In this document: in pieces, positions 8,811-16,975 of the stretch
Position numbering within the stretch: position 1 is the stretch's first letter
How the letters are laid out: each line of letters begins with the position of its first letter
Assembly: GCA_964640125.1 (NCBI GenBank)
Contig: CAZXGG010000007.1
Coordinates: forward strand, 1 to 64,000
Direction of reading: 5' to 3'
Source: G020353115 sp964640125
GTDB taxonomy: Bacteria > Bacteroidota > Bacteroidia > Bacteroidales > VadinHA17
Length of the DNA: 64,000 nucleotides
The notes under the pieces: model-generated
What the model was told of the DNA's origin: nothing
Databases searched by the model: none
The model's input: the letters and a program-made list of their open reading frames with translations, nothing else
Program-made: the position numbers and the translations under genes

Positions 8811-9766
8811 GCAGTAGGATCTATAGCTGGGGACATGAGAGAAGGTTTAATGCCTACTCCAATTACTTCAAAAAAGAATTTGGCGAACGAGTTCAGAAAG
8901 TGAGCATCGATGCAGGATTTACATGCCCCAACAGGGATGGTACACTTGGATATGGAGGTTGCAGCTATTGTAATAACGAAGCATTTAATCCATCCTATTG
9001 CAAAGCCTCTAAACCCGTTGCACAACAGATCAGGGAAGGAATTGATTTCCATAAAAAACGATACAGGAGAGCAAAAAAATACCTTGCCTATTTCCAGGCT
9101 TACTCAAATACCTATTCAACCCTCGATAACCTGAAAAAGATACATAATGAAGCCCTTAGCATCCCCGGAGTTATCGGATTGGTAATCGGGACAAGACCCG
9201 ATTGCGTCGATCAGGAAAAACTGGACTACCTCAGTGAACTATCCGAGAAGGCCTTTGTGCTCGTTGAGTACGGTGTCGAATCGTGTTATAACAAGACCCT
9301 GGAAAGGGTAAATAGAAAACATACGTTTGAACAGAGTGAGGAAGCGATTATCGAAACGGCAAATAGAAATATAAAGGTCGGTGCCCATATCATTTTCGGA
9401 TTGCCGGGTGAAACCCGGAAAGAGATGCTTGATGAAGCCGGAATTCTCTCCCGATTGCCACTCCATAATGTGAAATTTCGCCAGCTTCAGATCATAAAGG
9501 GAACAGAGATGGCCAGGGAATATTTTGAGAAACCTGAAATCTTTAACCTCTTTTCATGGGATGAGTACCTTGATTTTTTTATCGGATTTCTCGAACGATT
9601 GAACCCGGAATTTGTGGTTGAACGATTTACCGGAGAAGCACCTCCGGAATTGATTGTTGGTCCAAGATGGTTCATGAAACGTACAGACCAGATACTTACA
9701 CTCTTTGAAGAACGACTGGAAGAGCTTGATTCCTGGCAGGGGAAGAAATTCAAAGCAACTGAATAA
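8807..9766 (+). CDS. TIGR01212-type radical SAM protein (YhcC-like)
   Basis: A 319-residue radical SAM enzyme. The TIGR01212 start RIYSWGHERRFNAYSNYFKK is followed by a [4Fe-4S] site spread over a long loop, with Cys40, Cys52 and Cys55 in CPNRDGTLGYGGCSYC. Further family motifs are YFQAYSNTY, IGTRPDC, VEYGVESC and HIIFGLPGET. The reaction of this family is not settled to my knowledge. Its ATG lies inside the addA end (ATGA overlap) and its TAA shares one base with the addB start. Translation of all three is therefore likely coupled, which hints at a link to DNA-end processing or just to a shared message. Confidence 0.93.
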   Translation: MSSRIYSWGHERRFNAYSNYFKKEFGERVQKVSIDAGFTCPNRDGTLGYGGCSYCNNEAFNPSYCKASKPVAQQIREGIDFHKKRYRRAKKYLAYFQAYSNTYSTLDNLKKIHNEALSIPGVIGLVIGTRPDCVDQEKLDYLSELSEKAFVLVEYGVESCYNKTLERVNRKHTFEQSEEAIIETANRNIKVGAHIIFGLPGETRKEMLDEAGILSRLPLHNVKFRQLQIIKGTEMAREYFEKPEIFNLFSWDEYLDFFIGFLERLNPEFVVERFTGEAPPELIVGPRWFMKRTDQILTLFEERLEELDSWQGKKFKATE

Positions 9767-12651
9767 TGGACTACTTTCTGCAACATATAGCCAACATCGT
9801 ATACCGGAAATACGAAAAAGATCTTGACAGGATTTGTATGGTCTTTCCGAACCGCAGAGCCGGTCTTTTCTTTAGTAAGTACCTGTCCGAAATAACTGTA
9901 AAACCCATCTGGTCCCCGGCATGTAAAACGATTAATGAACTGATGCATGACCTGTCGGATCTGCAGGTTGCTGAAAATCTGGAACTGATATTTGAACTCT
10001 ATAAAGTATTCAGAAAAGAGACCGGTACGACCGAAGGTTTTGACGATTTTTATTACTGGGGCGAAATGCTCCTGAATGATTTCAATGATATTGATAAGTA
10101 CCTGGTGAATGCAGCGGATCTGTTTCATAATCTTGAAGCATTAAAAGAGCTCGAAGACCACTTTTCTTATCTGTCTGATAGCCAAATCGAGGCCATTAAA
10201 ACCTTCTGGAAGAACCTGAATCCTGCAAAGGATACAAAACACAAGAGCGATTTCATTCAGTTATGGCCTCTCCTGAACCGGATTTATTCGGGGTTCCGAT
10301 CGGCCCTGATGAATAAAAGAAGAGGGTATGAGGGAATGGCTTACCGCGAAGTGGTGGAAAAGATAATACAGGAGACCTCATTCGATCTTGAATTTGATAT
10401 GTTTATCATGGTGGGATTCAATGCATTAAACTCATGTGAGGAGCGATTGTTTGAATTTTTATACAAACAGGGGAAGGGTTTGTTTTTCTGGGATTATGAT
10501 GAGTCTTATCTCCATGATATCAACCACGAAGCCGGTTTTTTTATCCGGAAAAACATGAAACGGTTTCCTCAGGCTGAAATGGATTTCTCTTTTTCGCACC
10601 TCGAAGGTAATGATAAAACGATGGAAGTTATCGCTGTTCCTACGGGAGTGGCACAGGCTAAACTTCTACCCCAGATCCTGGAGAAAATACCCTGTATAAC
10701 GAATGATGAACACGATAAGACGGCAATCGTTCTTGCTGATGAACAGCTCCTGATGCCTGTACTCTATTCAATCCCCCCGGAAATTGAAAAGATCAATGTT
10801 ACTATGGGTTATCCCATCAAAGATACACCACTCTATAGCCTGGTGATCCACCTGATTGATCTTCAGAAACGGAAAAAGGGTGATTCAGGTAAAAACCTCT
10901 TTTTCTATCATAAACCGGTCCTTTCTATCCTCAGTCATCAATACATCCTCAGGCAGAATATTCCGGAGATCAGAGAAATGATTGGGGAGATTATACGGGG
11001 GAATAAAATATTTGTGGATGCTTCTGTCTTCAAGCATAATGAGTTGTTGAATATGATTTTCCGGCAAGTAGATACACCGGCACACATGTCAACCTACTTG
11101 ATGGAGATTCTTCTCTATCTTTTCCATAAACTCAATCCGGAAGATCAGAATGAGCAGGAAAAACCTGCCTTACACCAGGAGTATATGTTTCACCTCTACC
11201 TGGCGATCCAGCAGCTGGGAAATATAATAACGGATGAGGAAGTAACATTGAATCTGGAAACCTATCTTAAGTTGCTCAACAAGCTGGTTAAAAACAGGAA
11301 GATACCATTCACCGGTGAACCCCTTGCCGGGTTACAGATCATGGGTATTCTTGAAACCAGAACCCTTGATTTTGAAAACCTGATCCTCCTATCCCTGAAT
11401 GAAGGGATCCTGCCCCGTGGACAATCAACCGGCTCCTTTGTTCCCTATAACCTCAGGAAAGGATTCGGATTACCCACTTTCGAACACCAGGATTCCATCT
11501 ATGCCTATTATTTCTACCGGCTAATACAACGAGCCAAACGCATTACCTTCATCTATAACAACAACAGCGAAGGGATGAAATCGGGTGAAATGAGTCGCTT
11601 CCTGACCCAGCTTAAGTATAATCAGGCAATCAAACCGGTTGAAAAAACACTCGCATTTGATATTCAGATCGTGAATCCCGGGATCATGACCATCGAAAAG
11701 GATGAACGGATCATGCGTGAGATCCTGAACTTTTCATGCAACGCCGAAGGTTATCCCTATTTGTCACCCAGTGGCATAAATACCTACCTGGATTGTCCGT
11801 TGAAATTTTATTACCGCTACATTGCCGGCTTGAAAGAACCCGAGGAGATGTCGGAAGAGATCGACTTCCAGGTTTTCGGGAATATCCTTCATAAAGCCAT
11901 CAACCGGCTCTATTCACCCTATAAAAACCGTGTGCTGGATGCAGAAGGCATCGGAAACCTGATCCGTGATCAGAAAAAGATCCATTCCGCCCTGGAACAA
12001 TCGATCATGGAGGAGTTCATTAAAACACCCGGGACGGGAAAAAACCGGGATTTTGGCGGTAGGAACCTGGTTATTCTCGAGATCCTGAGAAAATACCTTA
12101 ACCGGATACTGATTGTAGACAGGAATTTTCTTCCCCTTAAGATTCTCTGCCTGGAAGAACTGTTTACTGTCTGTTTGCATACCGTAAACCTTGTACAAAC
12201 GATTGATATCCGGATTGGAGGGACCATTGACCGGATAGATCAGACGGAAAGTGCAGTCAGAATCATTGATTACAAGACCGGGAAAGGAGAACTAAACTAT
12301 GGAGGGATGGAAAAACTGTTTCAAAAAGGGGATCCAAAACGGAATAATGCAGTTTTTCAGACCTTCCTCTATGCTCTCCTGGTGTCTGATGAGTTTTCTG
12401 ATGATGAAATAATGCCCGGATTATACTATGTCAGGGATCTTTATAAGGAACCGTTCGATTATCATATTCATTGTCAGGAACCCGGTGGTCCCGATTTGGT
12501 AATCAAGGACTTCCACCAGCAGAAGGATGAGTTCCTGGCCCACTTGATTGAACTTGTGGAGGAAATGATTAATCCGGCAGTTCCATTCACTCAGGTTGAG
12601 GATGAAAAGGTATGCCGGGTGTGTCCCTATCGGAAAATTTGTCACCGGTAA
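9766..12651 (+). CDS. addB: AddB-like PD-(D/E)XK nuclease with iron-sulfur cysteines
   Basis: A 961-residue AddB-type partner of AddA. The N-terminal helicase-like part is degenerate, starting DRICMVFPNRRAGLFF where a Walker A would sit but without GKT. The C-terminal nuclease domain has DCPLKFYYRY (Cys about 677), FGNILHKAINRLY, IIDYKTGKGEL (about 833) and the terminal CRVCPYRKIC (Cys950, 953, 959). These four cysteines form the usual AddB [4Fe-4S] cluster. The ATG overlaps the previous TAA by one base (TAATG). Together with addA it would form the end-resection complex used in place of RecBCD. Confidence 0.92.
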   Translation: MDYFLQHIANIVYRKYEKDLDRICMVFPNRRAGLFFSKYLSEITVKPIWSPACKTINELMHDLSDLQVAENLELIFELYKVFRKETGTTEGFDDFYYWGEMLLNDFNDIDKYLVNAADLFHNLEALKELEDHFSYLSDSQIEAIKTFWKNLNPAKDTKHKSDFIQLWPLLNRIYSGFRSALMNKRRGYEGMAYREVVEKIIQETSFDLEFDMFIMVGFNALNSCEERLFEFLYKQGKGLFFWDYDESYLHDINHEAGFFIRKNMKRFPQAEMDFSFSHLEGNDKTMEVIAVPTGVAQAKLLPQILEKIPCITNDEHDKTAIVLADEQLLMPVLYSIPPEIEKINVTMGYPIKDTPLYSLVIHLIDLQKRKKGDSGKNLFFYHKPVLSILSHQYILRQNIPEIREMIGEIIRGNKIFVDASVFKHNELLNMIFRQVDTPAHMSTYLMEILLYLFHKLNPEDQNEQEKPALHQEYMFHLYLAIQQLGNIITDEEVTLNLETYLKLLNKLVKNRKIPFTGEPLAGLQIMGILETRTLDFENLILLSLNEGILPRGQSTGSFVPYNLRKGFGLPTFEHQDSIYAYYFYRLIQRAKRITFIYNNNSEGMKSGEMSRFLTQLKYNQAIKPVEKTLAFDIQIVNPGIMTIEKDERIMREILNFSCNAEGYPYLSPSGINTYLDCPLKFYYRYIAGLKEPEEMSEEIDFQVFGNILHKAINRLYSPYKNRVLDAEGIGNLIRDQKKIHSALEQSIMEEFIKTPGTGKNRDFGGRNLVILEILRKYLNRILIVDRNFLPLKILCLEELFTVCLHTVNLVQTIDIRIGGTIDRIDQTESAVRIIDYKTGKGELNYGGMEKLFQKGDPKRNNAVFQTFLYALLVSDEFSDDEIMPGLYYVRDLYKEPFDYHIHCQEPGGPDLVIKDFHQQKDEFLAHLIELVEEMINPAVPFTQVEDEKVCRVCPYRKICHR

Positions 12652-12662
12652 GGATCGATCGG

Positions 12663-12693
12663 TTTCTCCAGGACTTTGATTTTATTATATTTG
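12663..12693 (+). promoter_or_regulatory. predicted Bacteroidota promoter for the repeat-channel gene
   Basis: TTTC at 12663-12666, then 19 bases, then TATATTTG at 12686-12693. This fits the TTTG-N19-21-TAnnTTTG form of Bacteroidota sigma-ABfr promoters with one mismatch. It lies about 30 bases before the ATG of the channel-like gene. Confidence 0.5.
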
Positions 12694-12723
12694 TATTTAT
12701 ACAAAGGTTAATATCAATGCTGC

Positions 12724-14466
12724 ATGATCCTGGATTACCCCTATTTTAAGGTTGAGATAAAGAATGACAAATTCTCTTCTGATGCGGGAGTTGTTTTTCC
12801 GAAAACTGTGATCGTATCATACCTGTTAGCAAACCAGGCTGTATCTTCAACAGAACGGTTCGGATATATCGAAACGGAAGAGATATATCGGATGATCAGG
12901 GACAATAAAGCCATCAACCTGGATCACTGTTATATCAAAGACTTTTCTCTTTCTGACTACAGGAGCCGGCAAAACATGGACAAGAAGGAGTACATCCGGA
13001 TCAGGCACCTGTCGGCACGTCATGCCTTTTTTGATTCAAAATATGGTACCGATTTCTCCTATGTTGAGTTTAAAGAGGGTTCCATCAATTTTGATGATAC
13101 ACAGTTTGCACACGGAAGTGTCTCTTTCCATTCTTCCAGGTTTGGAATAGGTGATGTCAGCTTTTCTCACGTCCATTTTCGCGATGGTAATATTGATTTT
13201 GCCAATTGTCATTTTGGCGGAGGCGATTTCCTTTTTAAAAACTCGTTCATCAGCAAAGGTGTCAAAGATTTTCAATATACCGATTTTGGTAAAGGTTCCA
13301 TTTATTTTATAAATACCGACTTTGGAGGAGGTGAAACATCATTCATCAACACCCATTTTAGCGAGGGAAATGTCAGTTTTAAAGTAGCACGGTTCGGGGA
13401 CGGTAAGGTGGATTTTCATTATGCCAAGTTCGGGGAGGGAGACATATCTTTTGAGCAGGTAGAGTTTGGTAACAGCAAGGTTGATTTTCGTACCGTTGAA
13501 TTCAATGATGGAAGGGTTAATTTTAACAGGGCAGTCTTCGGTGATGGTGATGTGACCTTTGAGGGTGCAGATATTAAAAATGGCAAATTTAACTTCAAAA
13601 GAGTCATCCTGGGTGAAGGAATCTTTAATTTTGAACTGGCTGAATTTGAGATGGCTGAAGTTGTCTTCGACAGAACAAATTTTGGTCAGGGAGCAGTCTC
13701 ATTTCTTAATTCAAAATTCCGGCAACTATCGCTGCAGTCGTGTCACCTGGATCATTATATCGACCTTCGTGTTGCCCGGTGTGAACTGATGGATCTGTCG
13801 GATACCATTGTACGTGATATCATTGACCTGAAACCGTATGAATTTGATGTTGACATCTCGGTTTTGAATCTTACCGGCATGCGTCTTCTCGGAACCATCT
13901 ATATCGATTGGAAAAACAATCGGGTTAAAAAGGTCATTTCCGCTCAAACCAATACGAACAATGCAGAGAAAGCCGAACAATTCCGGATTCTTAAAGAGAA
14001 CTTTAACCAGACAGGCCAGTATGGAGATGAGGATAGATCGTATGTGGAATTTAAACGGTATGAAGCCCGTTCAAAACTGGAAGGCGTACTGAAAAAAAGC
14101 AGGTTCAATGGCCTTTGGTATTATCCCTGGCACGGATTCAAATGGCTTGTTCTGGACGTGGCCGGACTCTATGCAACCGATCCACTGCGTGTACTCATGT
14201 CCATGTTAGGCTGGTACGTTCTCTTCAGCTTGATTTATTATGTTCTTTTCCTGGCAGGTGTCTCAGAAATCCATTCCAGTACAGGGTATGAGATAGAACC
14301 ATTTGCCCGTGCTTTTTATCATAGTGCAATTACTTTTCTCACCATCGGTTATGGAGACCATTTCCCAACCGGTGCAGCACGTGTCGTCTCTTCCATTGAA
14401 GGCTTTGCAGGCATGTTCCTGATGGCATACTTTACGGTATCACTGGTAAGAAAAATCCTCAGATAA
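12724..14466 (+). CDS. 12-residue-repeat solenoid fused to a two-helix K+ channel
   Basis: 580 residues in three parts. Residues 1-115 form a mixed N-terminal part with no recognised domain. Residues 116-331 are 18 gapless repeats of exactly 12 residues, consensus FGxGxVxFxxAx (for example FGDGKVDFHYAK, FGEGDISFEQVE, FGNSKVDFRTVE). They probably stack as a beta-solenoid related in spirit to pentapeptide repeats. After a linker with EQFRILKENFNQTGQYGDED comes a channel unit: TM1 (LGWYVLFSLIYYVLFLAGV), a pore loop with the K+ filter TIGYGD at 540-545, and TM2 (FAGMFLMAYFTVSLV). It is probably an inner-membrane potassium channel with a cytoplasmic solenoid. It stands alone with its own promoter. 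Confidence 0.88.
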   Translation: MILDYPYFKVEIKNDKFSSDAGVVFPKTVIVSYLLANQAVSSTERFGYIETEEIYRMIRDNKAINLDHCYIKDFSLSDYRSRQNMDKKEYIRIRHLSARHAFFDSKYGTDFSYVEFKEGSINFDDTQFAHGSVSFHSSRFGIGDVSFSHVHFRDGNIDFANCHFGGGDFLFKNSFISKGVKDFQYTDFGKGSIYFINTDFGGGETSFINTHFSEGNVSFKVARFGDGKVDFHYAKFGEGDISFEQVEFGNSKVDFRTVEFNDGRVNFNRAVFGDGDVTFEGADIKNGKFNFKRVILGEGIFNFELAEFEMAEVVFDRTNFGQGAVSFLNSKFRQLSLQSCHLDHYIDLRVARCELMDLSDTIVRDIIDLKPYEFDVDISVLNLTGMRLLGTIYIDWKNNRVKKVISAQTNTNNAEKAEQFRILKENFNQTGQYGDEDRSYVEFKRYEARSKLEGVLKKSRFNGLWYYPWHGFKWLVLDVAGLYATDPLRVLMSMLGWYVLFSLIYYVLFLAGVSEIHSSTGYEIEPFARAFYHSAITFLTIGYGDHFPTGAARVVSSIEGFAGMFLMAYFTVSLVRKILR

Positions 14467-14471
14467 GAAAG

Positions 14472-14577
14472 TTACCTGGTTTTGTCTTTGTTTGTCAATG
14501 CGTTCAATGCATTGGTAAGTGTTTCGTCATCGGCAAGATAATAGTGACGCAACGGTTTCAGATTTGAGTTAAGTTCG
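14472..14577 (-). pseudogene. possible 3' remnant of an unknown gene
   Basis: On the minus strand an open stretch between two stops reads IYELNSNLKPLRHYYLADDE followed by TLTNALNALTNKDKTR and a stop at 14472-14474. The composition is protein-like and unlike random intergenic DNA. There is no start codon and it begins right after an in-frame stop. It may be the tail of a deleted gene, perhaps a winged-helix protein, but the identity is a guess. Confidence 0.3.
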
Positions 14578-14671
14578 TAAATTTACGGTTTTTCTTCTAT
14601 GTAAATAAAACATAAACATTGAATAATTGTACTATGCGAAGTATTATTCCACCGGGTGCAGATTCCCGGAT

Positions 14672-15583
14672 TTAATCCAACTTACCATCCAGCCAGTGAA
14701 TAATATTGAGCAACAATTGGTAATTCTCGCTTGCATCCTCACTGTTCATTCCTGCCTTTATCTTCTGTTCTCCCGCTAATTGTGCAGAAAACATTGCAGC
14801 TTCACCAAATACTACAATTCTCCCTTCTCCAGATTTCTTATAAGCTCCCTGTGACCATCCTTTCACATTATAGGCAGGAGTATTTTTATTAAAAACCCAG
14901 GCTGTATCAGGCAGCAAATTAACATACATATCATTGAATACTAAAACCGGTTTGGCATCAGCTGGTATCCTGAATGCCTGACCGGTAAAAGTTGCAATTT
15001 GATTAACACGTTCTGTAGAGTCTCTTCCGTTGGTGATTACATTACCAATAAGTGTTTCTTCTTTTCTATTGAAAAATGCAGGGCCTCTGTTCAGGGTATC
15101 CATTGCAAAACCATTGGTAAATTCAAAATCAAAGGCAGCAGCGAGTTCCTTTGCAGCACCTGCCATGGGCATATGATCGGCAATAAGAAACAAACTTCCG
15201 CCATCATACACCCACTGCCGGATAAACTCGATTTCTTCTTTTGTGAAGGCTGAGGGAATGGGCAGATACCAGTTTCTAACATTACGCTGATGTAATGCAT
15301 TGGATATTACAAGGATCTTCCCTTCAGCTAACTGCTTTTTATTAAACCTTTCTTTATAGGCTTTAACCTGATATCCGTCTCTTTCCAAAAGATTTGAAAA
15401 CGCCTTATACCGACCCTCTTTTGTATGAAAATTATGATGCCCTTGGTCAATAAAAATTACAGATCCTTTCCCGGATTCATATTCCGGATTCTCAATTATT
15501 GGATGATAGGAAGTATCTGCAACCTGTTGTGAAAACAGCCAGTTGGGTAAAATTAAAATGATGAGAATGAGTAATGTTTTCAT
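14672..15583 (-). CDS. secreted DUF4350/GIFT-like protein
   Basis: About 303 residues with a signal peptide (MKTLLILIILILPNWLFSQ, cleavage after SQ likely). The body has SVIFIDQGHHNFHTKEGRY, LVISNALHQRN, FIRQWVYDGGSLFLIADHMP and GRIVVFGEAAMFSAQL. This is the pattern of the glutamine-amidotransferase-like DUF4350/GIFT fold seen in exported Bacteroidota proteins. It lacks an obvious catalytic triad, so it is probably a binding or scaffold protein. The ATG at 15583 was chosen over one five codons upstream because it gives a standard signal peptide. No operon partner is seen. Confidence 0.75.
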   Translation of the reverse strand: MKTLLILIILILPNWLFSQQVADTSYHPIIENPEYESGKGSVIFIDQGHHNFHTKEGRYKAFSNLLERDGYQVKAYKERFNKKQLAEGKILVISNALHQRNVRNWYLPIPSAFTKEEIEFIRQWVYDGGSLFLIADHMPMAGAAKELAAAFDFEFTNGFAMDTLNRGPAFFNRKEETLIGNVITNGRDSTERVNQIATFTGQAFRIPADAKPVLVFNDMYVNLLPDTAWVFNKNTPAYNVKGWSQGAYKKSGEGRIVVFGEAAMFSAQLAGEQKIKAGMNSEDASENYQLLLNIIHWLDGKLD

Positions 15584-15598
15584 AATAATTGATGTCAT

Positions 15599-16004
15599 GA
15601 TTTATTATACCTGAACTATTGTTATTTGTTCTCCGCCTTGCGGATCACGTAATTCGTTCATCCGCCAGTGGCGGACGAACTGTTATTTATTCGCTGACGC
15701 GAATGTTATTCAGTGCTGGTATCAAAATCCTTTGAATGTATCGTAAATAACTCAATAACGGTTACAAAGCCTGCCCATCACGGCAGGCGGGCCTTCGGCA
15801 GAAAAAATACTCCCAATGGGATGTTTTTTCGGGACCACTCATCTCTCATTTCTTGTTTTTACCGAGGACCTAGTACCCCCGCCTGAACGACTGCACTGTT
15901 CAGTCGGGCAGGGAGGACCCAGGACCAATCTCTTTTTCTCTCCCTCTCCCCATCACACAGTCTCATAGTCTCACTTTTTTACTCTATACTCTTTACTAAT
16001 CTCC
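15599..16004. repeat. gene-free stretch with hairpins and a fragment of the dispersed repeat
   Basis: No gene seen. Inverted repeats include GTTCATCCGCC-AGT-GGCGGACGAAC (about 15657-15681) and ATTCGCTGACGCGAAT (about 15689-15704). Bases 15796-15870 share AAAAAATAC, TTTTTTCGGGACC, CATTTCTTGTTTTTACC and CGAGGACCTA with the larger repeats at 3.3 and 43.9 kb, so this is a decayed or partial copy. Confidence 0.6.
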
Positions 16005-16682
16005 CTATTCTTCCAGCAGACCCGGTCTCAATTTTCGTGTTCGTTCAACCGATTGCTCCATTCTCCACTTCTCAATCTCCCCGGCATGTCCGGAAATCAA
16101 TACATCCGGCACTTTCCAGCCTTTGAAGTCTGCAGGTCTGGTATAAACAGGGGGAGCCAGAAGGTTATCCTGGAATGAATCCGTTAGTGCTGAGGTCTCA
16201 TCAGAGATAACGCCCGGGATCAACCGCACGATGGAGTCAGTTATGATTGCCGCTGCAAGCTCCCCCCCCGAAAGCACAAAATTACCAATGGAGAGTTCAA
16301 GTGTTATGAGATGATCACGAACCCGCTGATCTACCCCTTTGTAATGACCGCATAGCAGGATAATATTTTTTGCCAGTGAAAGTTTGTTTGCTGTTTTCTG
16401 GTCAAAAAGTTTCCCATCGGGAGAGGTATAAATCACCTCATCGTACGACCTCTCTTTTGTTAATTTCGTCCAGAGCTTGTAAATCGGCTCAATTTTCATG
16501 ACCATTCCTGCCCCTCCACCGAAGGGATAATCATCCACACTTTTATACCGGTCATTGGAATAATCCCTGAGATTATGGATGACAATGTCCACCAGTCTTT
16601 TCTCTTTTGCCCGTTGGATAATGGAATGACTGAGTGGACCGGTAAAGAGATCCGGTAATATGGTTATTATATCTATCCTCAT
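16005..16682 (-). CDS. trmD: tRNA (guanine-37-N1)-methyltransferase TrmD
   Basis: A 225-residue SPOUT methyltransferase that makes m1G37 in tRNAs, which prevents frameshifting. Motifs are the start MRIDIITILPDLF, YPFGGGAGMVMKIEPIY (the usual GGGxGM motif), ILLCGHYKGVDQRVRDH (the knot for S-adenosylmethionine binding), NFVLSGGELAAAIITDSIVRLIPGV, and the end PPVYTRPADFKGWKVPDVLISGHAGEIEKWR. The start at 16682 is set by the conserved N-terminus. A longer reading to 16766 adds 28 residues that do not belong to the family. A TACATTTG box lies 12 bases upstream. Confidence 0.97.
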   Translation of the reverse strand: MRIDIITILPDLFTGPLSHSIIQRAKEKRLVDIVIHNLRDYSNDRYKSVDDYPFGGGAGMVMKIEPIYKLWTKLTKERSYDEVIYTSPDGKLFDQKTANKLSLAKNIILLCGHYKGVDQRVRDHLITLELSIGNFVLSGGELAAAIITDSIVRLIPGVISDETSALTDSFQDNLLAPPVYTRPADFKGWKVPDVLISGHAGEIEKWRMEQSVERTRKLRPGLLEE

Positions 16683-16693
16683 CGGTTTTAAAT

Positions 16694-16701
16694 CAAATGT
16701 A
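16694..16701 (-). promoter_or_regulatory. predicted -7 box for trmD
   Basis: TACATTTG on the minus strand (CAAATGTA on plus), a match to TAnnTTTG, 12 bases before the trmD ATG. No clear -33 box at the right spacing was found. Confidence 0.35.
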
Positions 16702-16821
16702 GTGACTAATTCCCAAATAAAAAACCCGGGATTTGTACACAGACTTGAAACCCATTGCAACCGCAATTTATTCTAAATTGCAGTAAAAAGTTTGCTATTC
16801 GGCTTAGATTGTATATTTTCG

Positions 16822-16829
16822 TAATTTTG
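16822..16829 (+). promoter_or_regulatory. predicted -7 box for the DUF349 gene
   Basis: TAATTTTG matches TAnnTTTG and lies 46 bases before the ATG pair at 16875/16878. This supports transcription starting in the trmD/DUF349 divergent spacer. A -33 box at the usual spacing is not evident. Confidence 0.35.
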
Positions 16830-16975
16830 TGTTCGTACCGCTTTCTTTGTAGTAGGTTGACTAAATTGGAGATAATGATGGAGACTACATTGAATGATGA
16901 TTCTGTTCATGATGAACAATTCGGGAACCCGCAACGGAACCTGAAAATAAGAAGGACCCTACAGACAACAGCGAA

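Noticed and set aside
13069..13716. 36-bp DNA repeats inside the channel gene as an array or transposon trace
   Set aside because: The period is in the protein: codons vary between units while residues are kept, as expected for a coding repeat.
16683..16766. Longer N-terminus for TrmD
   Set aside because: The 28 extra residues lack any family match, and the conserved MRIDIITILPDLF start is at 16682.
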